Positions 23,801 to 35,265 of a DNA stretch of 64,000 bases are shown here, piece by piece; within the stretch, counting starts at the first letter, position 1, and the number at the start of each line of letters is the position of its first letter. The position numbers and the translations under genes were made by a program. Origin of the DNA: Brachypodium distachyon (lineage: Eukaryota > Streptophyta > Magnoliopsida > Poales > Poaceae); NCBI RefSeq assembly GCF_000005505.3, contig NC_016131.3, positions 61,179,355 to 61,243,354 of the forward strand, read 5' to 3'. The notes below the pieces were generated by a model that was given only the letters and a program-made list of their open reading frames with translations, was not told the DNA's origin and ran no database searches.

Positions 23801-26800
23801 AAGCACCCTTTTGGAGGCACACATGTTTTTTTGTACTAATATATAGCTTATGTTAGATCCACACAAACTGTCTAACTAAAATGATTGTGGTATTCCCTGA
23901 AGAACGTCTACAGATTGCATTAGATCAACTGATCAAGTAAAACGATAGCAACCAAGATTCAAGAGTAAATTACTTCATTGGTAGAGAAAATCAAGAGAAT
24001 CAATGGCACAATCCCAAAAAAAAATTGTGAGGTATTTACATATCTAAAGAGCAACTAAAATAGTTTCAGGTATTTGCATTTCTAAGACGTGCCCTCTAAA
24101 AGGGCATGAAAACTGGTCAGGAGTGTGGTTAGCATCTACTCCCTCTATTCCTAAATACTTGTCACTGTTTTAGTGCAAGTTTGTACTAAAACAGTGACAA
24201 GTATTTAGGAACGGAGGGAGTACCAAGCTGCTGCTTAGAGCTAACTTGTGAATGACTGCATCTAAACATGCAATGTACTTATCTGTATACTACTGATGTC
24301 CAAGCTACTTCCACAGGAGAAAAGCAACTTACTGGCTCAACAGCAACCTGTGGAGAATTATGTTAAATTTTTGCTAATTGAACAGCAACCCACCGAGAAT
24401 TATGTTAATTTTTTCCTAGAATTTTGTTAACATTTTGCGAAAAAACCCCAACAGCAACCCGCGGTCCGGAAGTAATCCTGCCAAACCGTTTTTGGACCAA
24501 AGTGTTACACTAATACCAGTTTAGGGCTTAAAACTGTGCATTCTCTCCGAGTTTATGGACTAGTGGTGTATTTCACTCTTCTTTTTATTGTGCAAACATG
24601 TTAAAGCAATGCAGTACTGCCACAACTTGCTTGTTTGGAAAAGGCAGAACTGGCATTCTGAATAGAACGTGCTGATTAAGCACACCCAGACATCAACTTT
24701 ATTACTTATTACCAAGGGCCCGTCCTTACTTTTAAAATTAAAATCTCCACATAGCATGGCTTAATTTTGTTATTTCTTATTTAGATTTTCTTAAATTTCA
24801 AAATTGGAGCTAATTTACTAGGATTTCTTCTTGGATTACCAGGTACAATTTCCGGGTCTTCTCATGCATAAGATTAGACAAATCTACGATGCTCACTCCA
24901 TTCCCTAAAGGAGAGTGTACAACTTTTCTATCAAATTTCTAAAAGGAGGGCGCACAAGCACATTAGGCACTGATCTCCCAAATAAACCCTCTCCCATGCT
25001 AATCAGAGGATGGCAATGGGTCTGCCCCAGCTCGGGGATTGCCATTTCTCCCCCATCCCCATGAGGGGTTCCCCATACCAGAGTGAACAACTTTAAATTG
25101 ACAAGCACCTATCATTACCACAGCTATGAGAAGGGTAAAAATGAAAGTTTTGACTTTAGAATAAATATATATTTGGGGGGAAATTTGATGGCAAGTCACA
25201 TGATTAGTGAGATTAGTTGGATAGTAGGTCCCCTGATTAGTGGATTTTTATTAAATTTTACTAAAATTGGGCCACGCGATGTATATTAACCAGGTACCCG
25301 CGGGGTTCGGGTCTGGGGACTACGAAAACGTCCCCCGCCCTGCTGTACCCGTTGGGGAGGTCATTCCTGACGTGGTGATCCCCATGGAGACTAATTATAT
25401 ACCGTATCTGTCCCCTAATAGAGGAAAACCCCATCAGGGGTTGGGTAAACAGTCCCCATTGCCATCTAATCACGGTTGCATTAATTGCATGGCAGCTGAA
25501 ACGCTCGTAAAAATGGTTCCCTCTACCCCACATGCACGTGTGAGACAGAAACTGCCAGATTCATGCATCCAACGATGTGAAACCAGCTTGAGGAGCGAGA
25601 AGAATCAATGCTGCGGCAATTAACACAATCGTCTCCTTAATTGTGGTAGGAAAGGGAAACCAGTACCATACTGCTGCCTCCTTGGTCTGTACGGAAAAAA
25701 AATGCTCTCTAATTAGGAATGGAGGGGGTACTGGTTTGTTTCGCAATTTTGGGAAAAAAAAATAGACCATTCTGATTGGTGACAGCATTCTACATTCAAG
25801 TTTTGTGCGCCACATGTTTCCATTACCTCATTTCGGATAGTTTGTCTACTTGTAGACTTGTTGCCTTTTATATTTGATACAATATGGTCGTGCAAACCCA
25901 GTGCTGGCATGTCACATTTGTCCAAGGCTAAGTTTGGTAAGAAACAAAACATAACCAATTTTAAGCCTCGTTAGTCTATGCAACAATTAGCACATCAAGT
26001 TTTCCAGCATATAAAGGCAAACTCTGAAAAAGGCTTATACTGTTTATTTGGCATAACGATACCTAAACTTAATCATTCAGTAAGTATGGTAATTGGTGGA
26101 ACAAGTGAACTTACTCCATAACTATATATACATTCTCTTCATCCTCAAAAGCATCGTAAAATTGCACTAGGTTGTTGTGGCCTGTCAAAGAACTCAATAT
26201 TCTGACTTCTCTCCTGACATCTTCAATAGCGATGGCAGTGGTCATCTGTCCAGAGAATATGCTTGAGTGAAGCTAGCTTATGTACTTGAATTGGATTTTC
26301 AATAGATTAATATAATAGGTAATAAGGAAACTGTGAACAGATAATTCAACTTCCGCACTCATTTACAAGTAACGACATATAAAGATACAATAGAGATTAA
26401 GTATGGTTGATCAACATGACTGCAATTATAAGATTGAAGACAGCCGAAACTGTCAGATACTCGTATTATCGTAAAAGATAACCATCTGCCATAAGAAATA
26501 CATAGTATAGTTAACAATTATAATAAATTCATGGGAAAGAAGCTCCATGCTCGCTTTGAAGATTGAAGTAGAGAAGACAGCAGCTTTATAAACCTCCTTA
26601 GCTTAAATCATAATGGCATCACAAAATTACAAGATTATTAGACCAGCCATGTCAACAATAACCTTCTTACTTTAAATGATAATGGCATTTTGATCACCAC
26701 ACAATCAAGTGCTACTACATATTACGTGCAGTAACAATATGCCAACCTGATTTCCCCCCGAAGAGATAAGAGAACGAGGCAGCACAATTTTGTTAAATTT

Positions 26801-28397
26801 TGGCAAGTATAGCTAACCAAATAATGGAGAGGAAAAAAAGTAAAAACTGAGGGAAGATATAAGCAACAACTCTCCAGCTTACAGTTGCCACTTGCCAGAT
26901 AACAAGACATAAATCACAGTTGTCAGAAAAATAAAATGCCCACATGATGGCATTATGTAAACTACTCCCTCCGTCCCATATTAAGTGACTCAAGTTTGCC
27001 TAAAGATGGATGTATCTATACCTAAAAAGCGTCTAGATACATGTAATAGAAAGTCACTTAATATGGGACGGAGGGAGTACACCATAATGAACACAAAAGT
27101 TCATTGGTTCTATGTATCAGCTAATATTATCCAGGAGTTAAATCAGTAAACAAAAGCTGAGCAGCAAAGTCAACAACACGATAGCACAAGTGCACAACCC
27201 CGACGACTAAGAGACTAGATTAAATTGAGACAAACAAACATTCCTGACATCCTAAAATTGATGAATAACACAAAAAAAGGGAATATGAGTATCTGCCAGA
27301 CAATTCTGATGTGCATAAACAATAGGATAGGATGATGATTGACGTAGAAAAGCCAGGTGCCTTGAACCACTACAGGATATTAATTAAATACTGCCCCTTA
27401 ATATAATAGTAAGGTCTATGATGGGCCGAAGTTTTGGTAGAATTGCTGAATATTTCGATTTAATTAAAACTAGTCTGTGCCGCAACCGTAACAGCAAAGA
27501 ATGGAACTACACTGCAACTAATATTCACCAATTCACCGACATGTTTTTACTCGACACTTCGACAGCCAATCAAAAGTGAGATAAAAAGCACCAAATGGAC
27601 TTGAGTAAATGAGAACATTTGGATTCCATGAGAAAAAATCAATGACCAATCTCTCCACGTCTAGATGGAGAGAAAGCTTCCAACATTTTGGAGCCAATAT
27701 TCTAAGCACTGGGGAGCAGCCCCTAAGAACTCAAAAATTTAAGTAATACGCAGAACAATACTATGGAACTATGCAATGCAGGAGGAGATTTGGATCTCGA
27801 TTTACCCAAACTAAAATAAAACGAATATTCGAAATCTAAGCAATGCAAACAAGTTAAGAACAGAACCTTGGACTTGGGGATGACCTTGACGGCAACCTCC
27901 TCGCCCTTGAGCTCACCCTTCTTGGCCTTGGCGGCGCAGGTGTACCCGAAATGGCCGCGCCCCACCTCCCTGCCGAGCTCGTACTTGGCGGAGAGGTGCC
28001 TGGAAAAGCCGAAGCTCTTGTCCAGCGCAACACCCGGCTCACTGCCCTCGGGAATGGACGCCGCGTTCGGCTTCACCGAACCGTGGCGCCGCGCTAAGAG
28101 CGCGCGGATGTGCTTCGCCGGCGACGGCGGCGGGAACGGCCGCTTGAATCCGCCCCGCGCCGGCGTCGACGCGACGCTCGAGTTCGCAGGCGAGCCCTTG
28201 TAGCTTGACGGCGGGAGCGGGCTCGCCATGTAGAACGGGAACTTGGGCTGCTTCGGCGTGCTGGGTTTCGCCGCCGGGGCCGGCGATGCGGCTCCGCTGC
28301 GGGTTGCGGCAGGGGTCGCCGCGCCGTTAGCTACATGGGATTCCTTCTCCGCCACCGGCCCCGTGGCCGCGGCTGACTTGCCATGGCAGAGTCCCAT
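20833..28397 (-). CDS. CRK: CDPK-related protein kinase (CRK)
   Basis: Eleven exons join in frame to 592 residues: 28397-27867, 26245-26115, 23743-23702, 23593-23485, 22955-22877, 22784-22488, 22407-22295, 21539-21432, 21358-21296, 21212-21045, 20970-20833. All introns are GT-AG. The N terminus MGLCHGKS fits N-myristoylation at Gly2 and palmitoylation at Cys4, so membrane attachment is likely. A Pro/Ala-rich variable region follows. The kinase domain runs from about Tyr139: loop [23 protein letters not shown] (about 265-271), DFG (about 288-290), and SAYYVAPE. The C-terminal part (about 398-592) holds the junction and degenerate EF-hand-like helices ([38 protein letters not shown]) lacking full calcium loops, which separates CRKs from true CDPKs. 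It is a Ser/Thr kinase, probably calmodulin-influenced. Large introns carry MITEs. Confidence 0.94.
24137..24222. mobile_element. Stowaway MITE in CRK intron 2
   Basis: This is a near-perfect foldback. The left arm begins tactccctctattcctaa and the right arm is its inverse, ending cggagggagta. The arms extend through ACTTGTCACTGTTTTAGT, around a short loop. TA is present at both ends. Confidence 0.95.
25008..25466. mobile_element. hAT-like MITE in CRK intron 2
   Basis: Inverted ends GGATGGCAATGGG and CCCATTGCCATC enclose a 459-bp segment. The flanks TAATCAGA (25000-25007) and TAATCACG (25467-25474) share six of eight bases, close to the 8-bp target duplication of hAT elements. The interior is rich in CCCCAT and GGGG strings typical of this grass repeat family. 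No transposase is encoded. Confidence 0.7.
26963..27079. mobile_element. Stowaway MITE in CRK intron 1
   Basis: The left end tactccctccgtcccata and right end tatgggacggagggagta are perfect inverted repeats bounded by TA. Arms continue with TTAAGTGACT. The length is 117 bp. It lies within the first, 1.6-kb intron of the kinase gene. Confidence 0.95.
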
Positions 28398-29800
28398 GGA
28401 GCCGCCGGATCAAGAACCTGGTATTCGAGCTCAGGAATCCCCCAACTTTTCCGGAAATTAACGCAAATAGCAAACCCCGACGAAATTGCGCAAGAAAAAG
28501 GAGGACAAAGACCAGTCAAAGGAGCACCTTAGGTTCGAGAACCCAAGAATTCATTACCGCGTCTCAGACTCCTCACACGACACCACCAAACCGCACCAAA
28601 TTCTCCTCCTTCTTAAACAAGAACAGCAACCGAATCAGCAGGAGCCTTCCCAAATCAAGAAAGGGGGCAAATTTCCCCCGGAGTCCAAAGTGGCCAGTCT
28701 GCCGACAAAGATAGAGGCGCGAGCAAAAGGATGGAGCTGAGAATTCAGCTCCTTACAAAAGAGACCAAGGGGAAAGGGAAAAAAAAATCCAAATCGTTAT
28801 TTTCTTGAACGGGCCGAGCTCGAGCACAAGGGGAACGGGAGAGACGAAGGCTGGAAGCCTGGATGGATCAACCGGGACGAAGGAAGGACGAACCGAGGCG
28901 ATTAAAGAGAGTGCGCGAGTCCTGTGTGAATGTGAGGGAAGAGGGAGGAAAGGGAGACTTCCCCTCGCTCGGCTTGGGTTGCTTTCCGTTGCTTGCCCCT
29001 CTTCCTCTCTGTATCTTTCGTTCTTTCTGCTTTCTTTTGCAGCCTTTTGTTTTTTCCTTTTTGAAGCTCGAACTGTAGCGTAGAGAGGTAGGCCCCGCTG
29101 GCTAGGGCAGCCTGGCACTGGTGGAGTGGTGGTGTATTTTGACAGTTCACGCTTATATGAACCATTTTTGTCACTTAAATCCAAAACAGGTTTTACACTT
29201 TTACTCTCTACGATTTTGACTGACGTGGTGACCGGTCAGGATAACAAAATAGATAATTGTGGAAATAAAAAATATTTTCCCAGAAAACAGAACATAAATA
29301 AAATAAAAAATATGTGAATATCAAGAAAATATATAAAAATGCGAAATAGAAATTTTATTAATAATTGTGTGGTATTGAAAAATATAAAATATCAAAGTAA
29401 GTAGAGATATCAAACAAACAAATACTAAAACTTAGACAAAAAAGAGACATAATGATCCATTTTTCTGATATTTACAGCTTTTTCTAGCAAGTCAAGACAT
29501 AATACAAGTGATCACTCCTTAACCTGCTAGGATGTACTCCTCCTTGCTCATAAAAATACGTATTCTCTTGTCATATTACATTTTTTAAATATTAAAACAT
29601 ACATTCACCAATAATTATATTATTAGTACTAAATTTATGTAAAATACAATTGATAGACTAGAGCATTCATTTAAATTGTGTCAAGAACGGTTGCCATCAT
29701 GGGTAAAAATCTTATGATTTTGCACGATTTTACCAGACCTTATGCATATGAGCAATGGATACAATCTTCAATAACTAGAGGATAATTCAGGCAATACATG
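28398..29800. promoter_or_regulatory. Upstream region of the CRK gene
   Basis: About 700 bp next to the start codon are purine-rich on the plus strand and probably hold the 5' UTR and promoter, including pyrimidine-rich leader sequence on the transcribed strand. From about 29200 the sequence becomes very AT-rich. No TATA box can be assigned with confidence, and no other gene is seen. Confidence 0.45.
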
Positions 29801-29805
29801 AATCC

Positions 29806-31040
29806 ACTGGAGTATAAAGTTGTGTGTCAAGTTTGGGTTGTGTAGGCCATGTTTGGTTTGTGCGTGTTGAGATACGTGCCGAATGTGTACGAGTAGAGTT
29901 ACATTTGGATTTGGAATTAGCAGAGGGTTAGGTGTTGGAGTCGAACACGTGTAACCCGGACCTAATATATAAAGGCACTGCAAGGTAGCTCAAAAGACCA
30001 TGACAACATAATAGCAATAGGCTCGCAGGGGAGCCGGCGGCTTGTGCCCACTACAAGAGAAATAGCATGTATAGACACTATTTTTGGTTTGTAGAGACAA
30101 TATAATTGTATTTACATAACTTTAGACGCACTAGGTCCAATGCTACAAAACTGCCACTACGGGCAGTGTCGCTATGTGTGATGAGACACTAATAAAACGT
30201 CTCTATTATTTTATACATTGCCTAGAGACATTATACCGTCTCTACATTTTATATGACATTTCCTAAAGACATTGCATTGTGTCTTTATACTTTTTACACA
30301 TTTCATAGAGAAACTATATTGTCTCTACATTCAATGCAATATTTTGTAAAGACATTCAATTGTGTGTCTATAATCATGTAACATTTTGTAAAGACATTCC
30401 ATTGTGTGTCTATTATAATGTGCTAGAAAATATACATTGAAAAAATCATGTTGAAACCAATCCTCGAACTCAAGACCTTAAGGAAACTACACACTCACCT
30501 AACCATCTCATCTTGATACCAATTCTTGCTTATTCTCCTAATTAATGAAATTATTATGAGTAGTCTACTACATGTCTCAAACTTGCTAAGAATGTCTCTA
30601 CACAACATAAGACGTGTCTCAAATAGTGATTCAAACCATACCATAAGTCATTTCATCAAGTATCTCAAAACAATGTCTCTACATGAATTTTGCGACAATC
30701 TATTAAATATCTCTACACCATAATGTCTCAACTAGTGTCTCTATATTTATGACATTTTCTAAACACCTCATAGGATTGCCTCTACATGAAACTTTGTCTC
30801 AAATTGTCTCTACAACAAATTGGTAGGGACAAAGAGTATACTACCTTAAATAAAATGTCTCTACAAGACATTTGTGTTGTAGTGGCCGGCGTCCAGGGTG
30901 GACGGTGTTGCGGTATTATGGTGGAAGAAGCCCCCGTAGACATGCACCGAGGATGTTGGCTTCGGCCGAACCTCGTTAAAAATATCGTGCCTCGATGTCA
31001 TCCTTGATCGTGCATCCGCTAGATTTCGTAACAGTGCCAA
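29806..31040 (+). repeat. Probable degenerate LTR interrupted by a CACTA element
   Basis: The left part (29806-30048) has a TAATATATAAAGG TATA-like box at about 29961 followed by leader-like sequence. The right part (30885-31040) has CCTCGTTAAAAATATCGTGCC and ends near CGTAACAGTGCC, strings common at the ends of grass Copia LTRs. Removing the 836-bp CACTA element brings the two parts together. No internal coding region or second LTR is seen. Boundaries are uncertain. Confidence 0.45.
30049..30884. mobile_element. Small non-autonomous CACTA element
   Basis: It begins CACTACAAGAGAAATAGC and ends GACATTTGTGTTGTAGTG, so both ends carry the CACTA signature in inverted orientation. The 3-bp target duplication GCC flanks it (30046-30048 and 30885-30887). 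The interior repeats GTCTCTACA and its variants many times in direct and inverted orientation, as subterminal transposase-binding repeats do. There is no coding capacity. Length 836 bp. Confidence 0.85.
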
Positions 31041-33159
31041 TATTTGTCCTACCAAAAATTTTGGTAGTCTATGAAGGTTTTTACCAAAGTTTTGGTTGTC
31101 TATTGAATCTTATCTGTCTATCTTACAATCCCTGCCGACATAACGAAATCACTATTTTTTTTAAATAATATTACATTGTAAAAACACACACCTCACGGTC
31201 GCACTCTCACAACATTGGAGTTGTGAAGTCTTGAGATACCACTGGCATCTTACTACGGAGGGATAAGTCAGCTATCACTATGAAGATATTCCACATTTAT
31301 ATAATTAACAAAGAAGATGTTAAATGTGAGATTTAATCGGTAATGATCTACTGATACAACTATGTTCCTAACCATCCATTAACCAATTAATGGTGGTTCT
31401 CGACCTCAAACGTTTCCCGATATAGGTGCCATTCCTTGCCATGCTCCGTTAGCATCCTCTCGTCGCCGTGGTCTAAAGAAAATGTGAACAATGTTGTTAT
31501 TGGGTTGATGTAAGAAGTGGAAAGCTAGCACGTGCTTGTCACTGATCGACCTTAGATAAGGGCACATAATGCGACGCCTAAATTGCTTCGAAGACGTTAC
31601 GTCATCAAGCTTCTGGATGATACCAAAGGTGATCTCCAATGCAATAGGCGCTAAAAACCAGCTAGTTAAATGCCCATCGAGTAGATATTTGATGATATCC
31701 AATGCAACAGGCGCTAAAAACCAGCTAGTTAAATGCCCATCGAGTAGATATTTGATGATAAGGATAAACGTGATTCAAAAGGGTTTATGTCCAATCTTTC
31801 ACGACGATCGAACTAGAAAGTGAAACAACAACCGATGAAAAATCAATCTGAAGTGATTCAGATCAAAATTCCGTCAACTCCTCACATTGGAATGGATTGA
31901 AATCAACTCCAACGCACGACAAGACTTCAGATCTTCAAGATCAGCAAACAAACTCGACGATATGCGCCACCAAACATTGAGACTTTTTTGAACCTTTTCT
32001 TAATTTCGAAAATTCAACTCTCTTTACAATGACAGCTACCCAAAAACCTTTTATAGAGCAACTCTAATCCTAATCGGATGGGACAGGGCCCACACCACAA
32101 CTACGGCCCAAAAGGCTGACTCAAAGTGGTTTTGGACAGGCCCAAAAACCATCAAATAAAAATAACAAAGGAAAAACAAACTCTAAACCGGAATACACTT
32201 CAAAACTGGTGGTGTTCTGAAATTGGGCTTCACCTCTTCCTTTATAGAAATGTGACACAAAAAGATCCAAACTTCAGAATATATGGACTTGGTGAAATAG
32301 CAGGAGTAATCGGTATGCTCACCTCATCATTTGACGTCCAGAACCGGCCTTCTAATTAAGCGGTGACGTCTCTGTTGAGCCCAGGAAAGGTGCACGGAAT
32401 GGTATAGCGACCGATAATGTTTTCCTAGCTAACGCCCATGCGAAGTGCCGGCGTTGGACATGAACCAGATCGTCACCAAAGTCTCACGCAAAATAAGACC
32501 CATGAAGGATCACGATCTTAATTAGCAGGAAACGAGAAAAGAGTATAGCAAAATGACGCTTTCATCATCAACCATCCACTTAAGCAACTGCATTCTTAAT
32601 GATTAAGTCATCCTCAACTGCGTACATCAAGTAATCTATCTGCTTCCTTAACACCCCAACTTGATTGCCCTTTCGGATGCCAACTTGAGATTGCCGGCCA
32701 GTGGTAAGAAAGAAGACTAGCCACAGAAAGAGGTTGAAAATGCTTAATATGCACGTAGCTATCATGTTCCGTGAAAAAAATTGCGCCTACATACATGTCT
32801 CGCACGTACTTCTTTGTCTTTTAAAATAATTGTACATTTAGCTTTCTCCTAAATGAAATTTTATAAATTTATCCAACTTTATGGAAAAATATATGAAGAT
32901 TTATAACACAAATTAGTTTTATTGAAGCGGAACCAGGAAAAAACCTACATATTATGATGTGCGTAGGCCTTAACACGAGACCCCCCATGTTTCATCGTAT
33001 CCATTAAGAAATACATGCTCATATTTTTATTATTTGGTATTGTCCGTATCGATATATTTTTCATAAAAATCTAGTCAAATTTCTTTAAGTTTGACGTGGA
33101 TTTAGAACAAATCTAAATGTACAACTATCTAGAAACGAAGTGAGCAAGTAGTAGGATAG
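31041..33159. other. Intergenic region without recognised genes
   Basis: No gene is supported. A 98-codon frame on the minus strand (31406-31702) has no recognised motif. Around 32030-32250 there are strings resembling degenerate LTR leader sequence. A 63-bp tandem duplication lies at 31631-31756. Confidence 0.4.
31631..31756. repeat. 63-bp tandem duplication
   Basis: Two adjacent copies of a 63-bp unit, each containing GGCGCTAAAAACCAGCTAG and AGTAGATATTTGATG, differ at only two positions I can see. A recent replication slip or unequal exchange is the simple explanation. Confidence 0.9.
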
Positions 33160-33282
33160 CACTCCCTCCGTCTCATATTAAGTGCCAAAATATTACATGT
33201 ATGACGTATTTTAGACTTTTAGTATATAGATATGTTCATTTTTAGAAAAATTTGAGTCACTTAATATGGGATAGAGGGAGTA
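33160..33282. mobile_element. Stowaway-like MITE
   Basis: The left end actccctccgtctcatattaa pairs with the right end ttaatatgggatagagggagt. The interior is AT-rich. Length about 123 bp. Confidence 0.88.
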
Positions 33283-33363
33283 TCATTTATCCATAGACAA
33301 TTCCGTGCTCCACTGTTGTCTATCCATTGCAGTTAAGGAAATGCTAGTACCATGTATATATTA

Positions 33364-33495
33364 TACTACTTTTTCCGTCCAACAAAAGATGTCTCAACTT
33401 TAACTTAAATTTGAATGCATCTATAAACTAAGTCATGTCTAGATATATTCAAATTTTGACAAAACTGAGACATCTTTTATTGGATGGAGCGAGTA
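33364..33495. mobile_element. Stowaway-like MITE
   Basis: The left arm (ttttccgtccaacaaaagatg, then TCTCAACTTT) and right arm (GAGACATCTTTTATTGGATGG, then AGCGAGTA) are inverted repeats. The same family recurs at 63371-63495. Confidence 0.82.
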
Positions 33496-33621
33496 TAAAT
33501 AGTGCAGAGTGTGTATGTGTACCGACAATAGACCCATGTAAATTCAGCTTACAGAACATGTATAACACACGTCCTACTACCGATACTATCTCCCAAGCTT
33601 GTGTGATGACTGAACGGGTTT

Positions 33622-34546
33622 GGCTAGGGATCAGGCGACTGAGATTTGAAAATCTCAGTCGATACCCTACCGCTGTAAATGACTTGCGTACAGCTCCGAG
33701 CTGATCATTGAGCTGGTCCGTTTCAAATCCATTAGCTGGCGCTCATGTACGACGATTGAATACGTACGTGAGACATATCGTGTGCATGCTTACGAAGAGT
33801 TAATCCATCAAGCACCGGCTACCATGTGTGTGACGTGCATGCAAAAATCTCTTTCTTTGAACTGAAAAAAATTACAGATGCAAATTAAATAGTTATGGTT
33901 GCAACCTAATGCAAAGGAAAAAAATTAAAAGTGCAACGGAAAAATAACAGTTGCAACCTATACAACGAGAAAAATTACGAGTGTGGCTTCAAAAATTACA
34001 GTCGAAAAAATTACAAAGTTGCAGTTGCAACTGCACACATTCATGAGAAAATCACAGGTTCAACTTAAAATTTACAGTTGCAACCCTATGCTACGAGAAA
34101 TTTTACGGGCATGATTTAAAAAATTACAGTTTCAGTCTCCATGCAACTGAGAAATTACAGTTCCAATTAAATTGTGGAAGCGTAAAACTTAGTGTGTAGT
34201 TCGAAAAATGGAATAGACTTAAATAAATGAATTATAGAGAAAAACACACATTGTGTGCAATATTAATTTAGCATGCAACTAATTACCCTAAGTACTCACT
34301 CTTAACACTAGAGTAAAAAACAAAAATAGAAGGCACAATAAAAACAAGGGAAAAATAGAAGAAAAAACGAACAGAAAAATGAATAATGTAGTCGTAAGGA
34401 CTCGAACCTAGGACATATGCAAACGGCAGAACATGCTCAACCAGAGACAAACCAGATATTGCTGTGCATGGTGACTTGTTAATCTATTTATCTCTGTTGT
34501 TCAGTCGACTGAGAAATTAAATTTCTCAGGCGACTGATCCCTGGCT
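33622..34546. mobile_element. Foldback TIR element, probably Mutator-like
   Basis: The left end GGCTAGGGATCAGGCGACTG and the right end CAGGCGACTGATCCCTGGCT are inverted relative to each other. Each end is itself a small foldback: GACTGAGATTTGAAAATCTCAGTC on the left and ACTGAGAAATTAAATTTCTCAG on the right. The interior repeats AAAATTACAGTTGCAAC and variants many times between 33860 and 34170. No transposase is encoded, and I could not define a target duplication, so the superfamily is an inference. Confidence 0.65.
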
Positions 34547-34830
34547 ATTCCGTATAATCTTTGCATCCTTGATGACCTGCTCGCTCGGGGATATTTTTCT
34601 GCAGCTTGTAGACGTGACCAAATTGTTTTACATTAATAAGATTTCGAGGTGGCTACTTGATCACGCCAGCTAGGGATGGGAATGGGCCGAAGAGACCCAT
34701 TGGATCGCTGGGACGACCATCCAATGAGCCGACCCAAGATATCAAAGGTCAACTAGTCTCCATGTAATGTCAGTCTCGAAAAATATTTGGATTTTACTTC
34801 TAAAAGCCTGAAGACTTCTTTTACCCACTG

Positions 34831-35050
34831 CACCCTCCGTCCGGGTATGTAAAGTCTACGCGGAATTTTATGCCAAACATTAACCAAGAATTGTATAAAT
34901 AATATTTCGTGATGTATATAAAAATTATAAACCATTGGAAAGTGTTTCTCAATACGAATCTAACAATATTATTTTTGTGCAATAATCTTATATTATTAAT
35001 GTAATTTTGGCATAAAATTCCGTAGACCTTACATACGACAGAGTGAGTAG
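34831..35050. mobile_element. MITE of about 220 bp
   Basis: Inverted arms of about 35-40 bp: left CTCCGTCCGGGTATGTAAAG then TCTACGCGGAATTTTATGCC, right GGCATAAAATTCCGTAGACC then TTACATACGACAGAGTGAG. The interior is AT-rich. This resembles the longer Stowaway families of Triticeae. Confidence 0.85.
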
Positions 35051-35178
35051 TTTTCATAAGTAGACCCAACGGCATTTGTGCATCCAATATTCTCCTCACC
35101 GAGCTTGTTGCGTGGCAGCCTAAACCTCGGCAACCCACCGCTCCACAAAATCTGCCAAATCCCCTGATTCTGGGTTCC

Positions 35179-35262
35179 ACGCTCCACGGGCGGAATCAGG
35201 ATTTGGCACTTTTGTTCGGCACGCTCCACGGGCGATATCAGGATTTGGCAATTTTGTTTCTC
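35179..35262. repeat. 42-bp tandem duplication
   Basis: Two adjacent copies begin ACGCTCCACGGGCG and continue ATCAGGATTTGGCA. They differ at a few bases. No function is suggested. Confidence 0.8.
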
Positions 35263-35265
35263 GAT

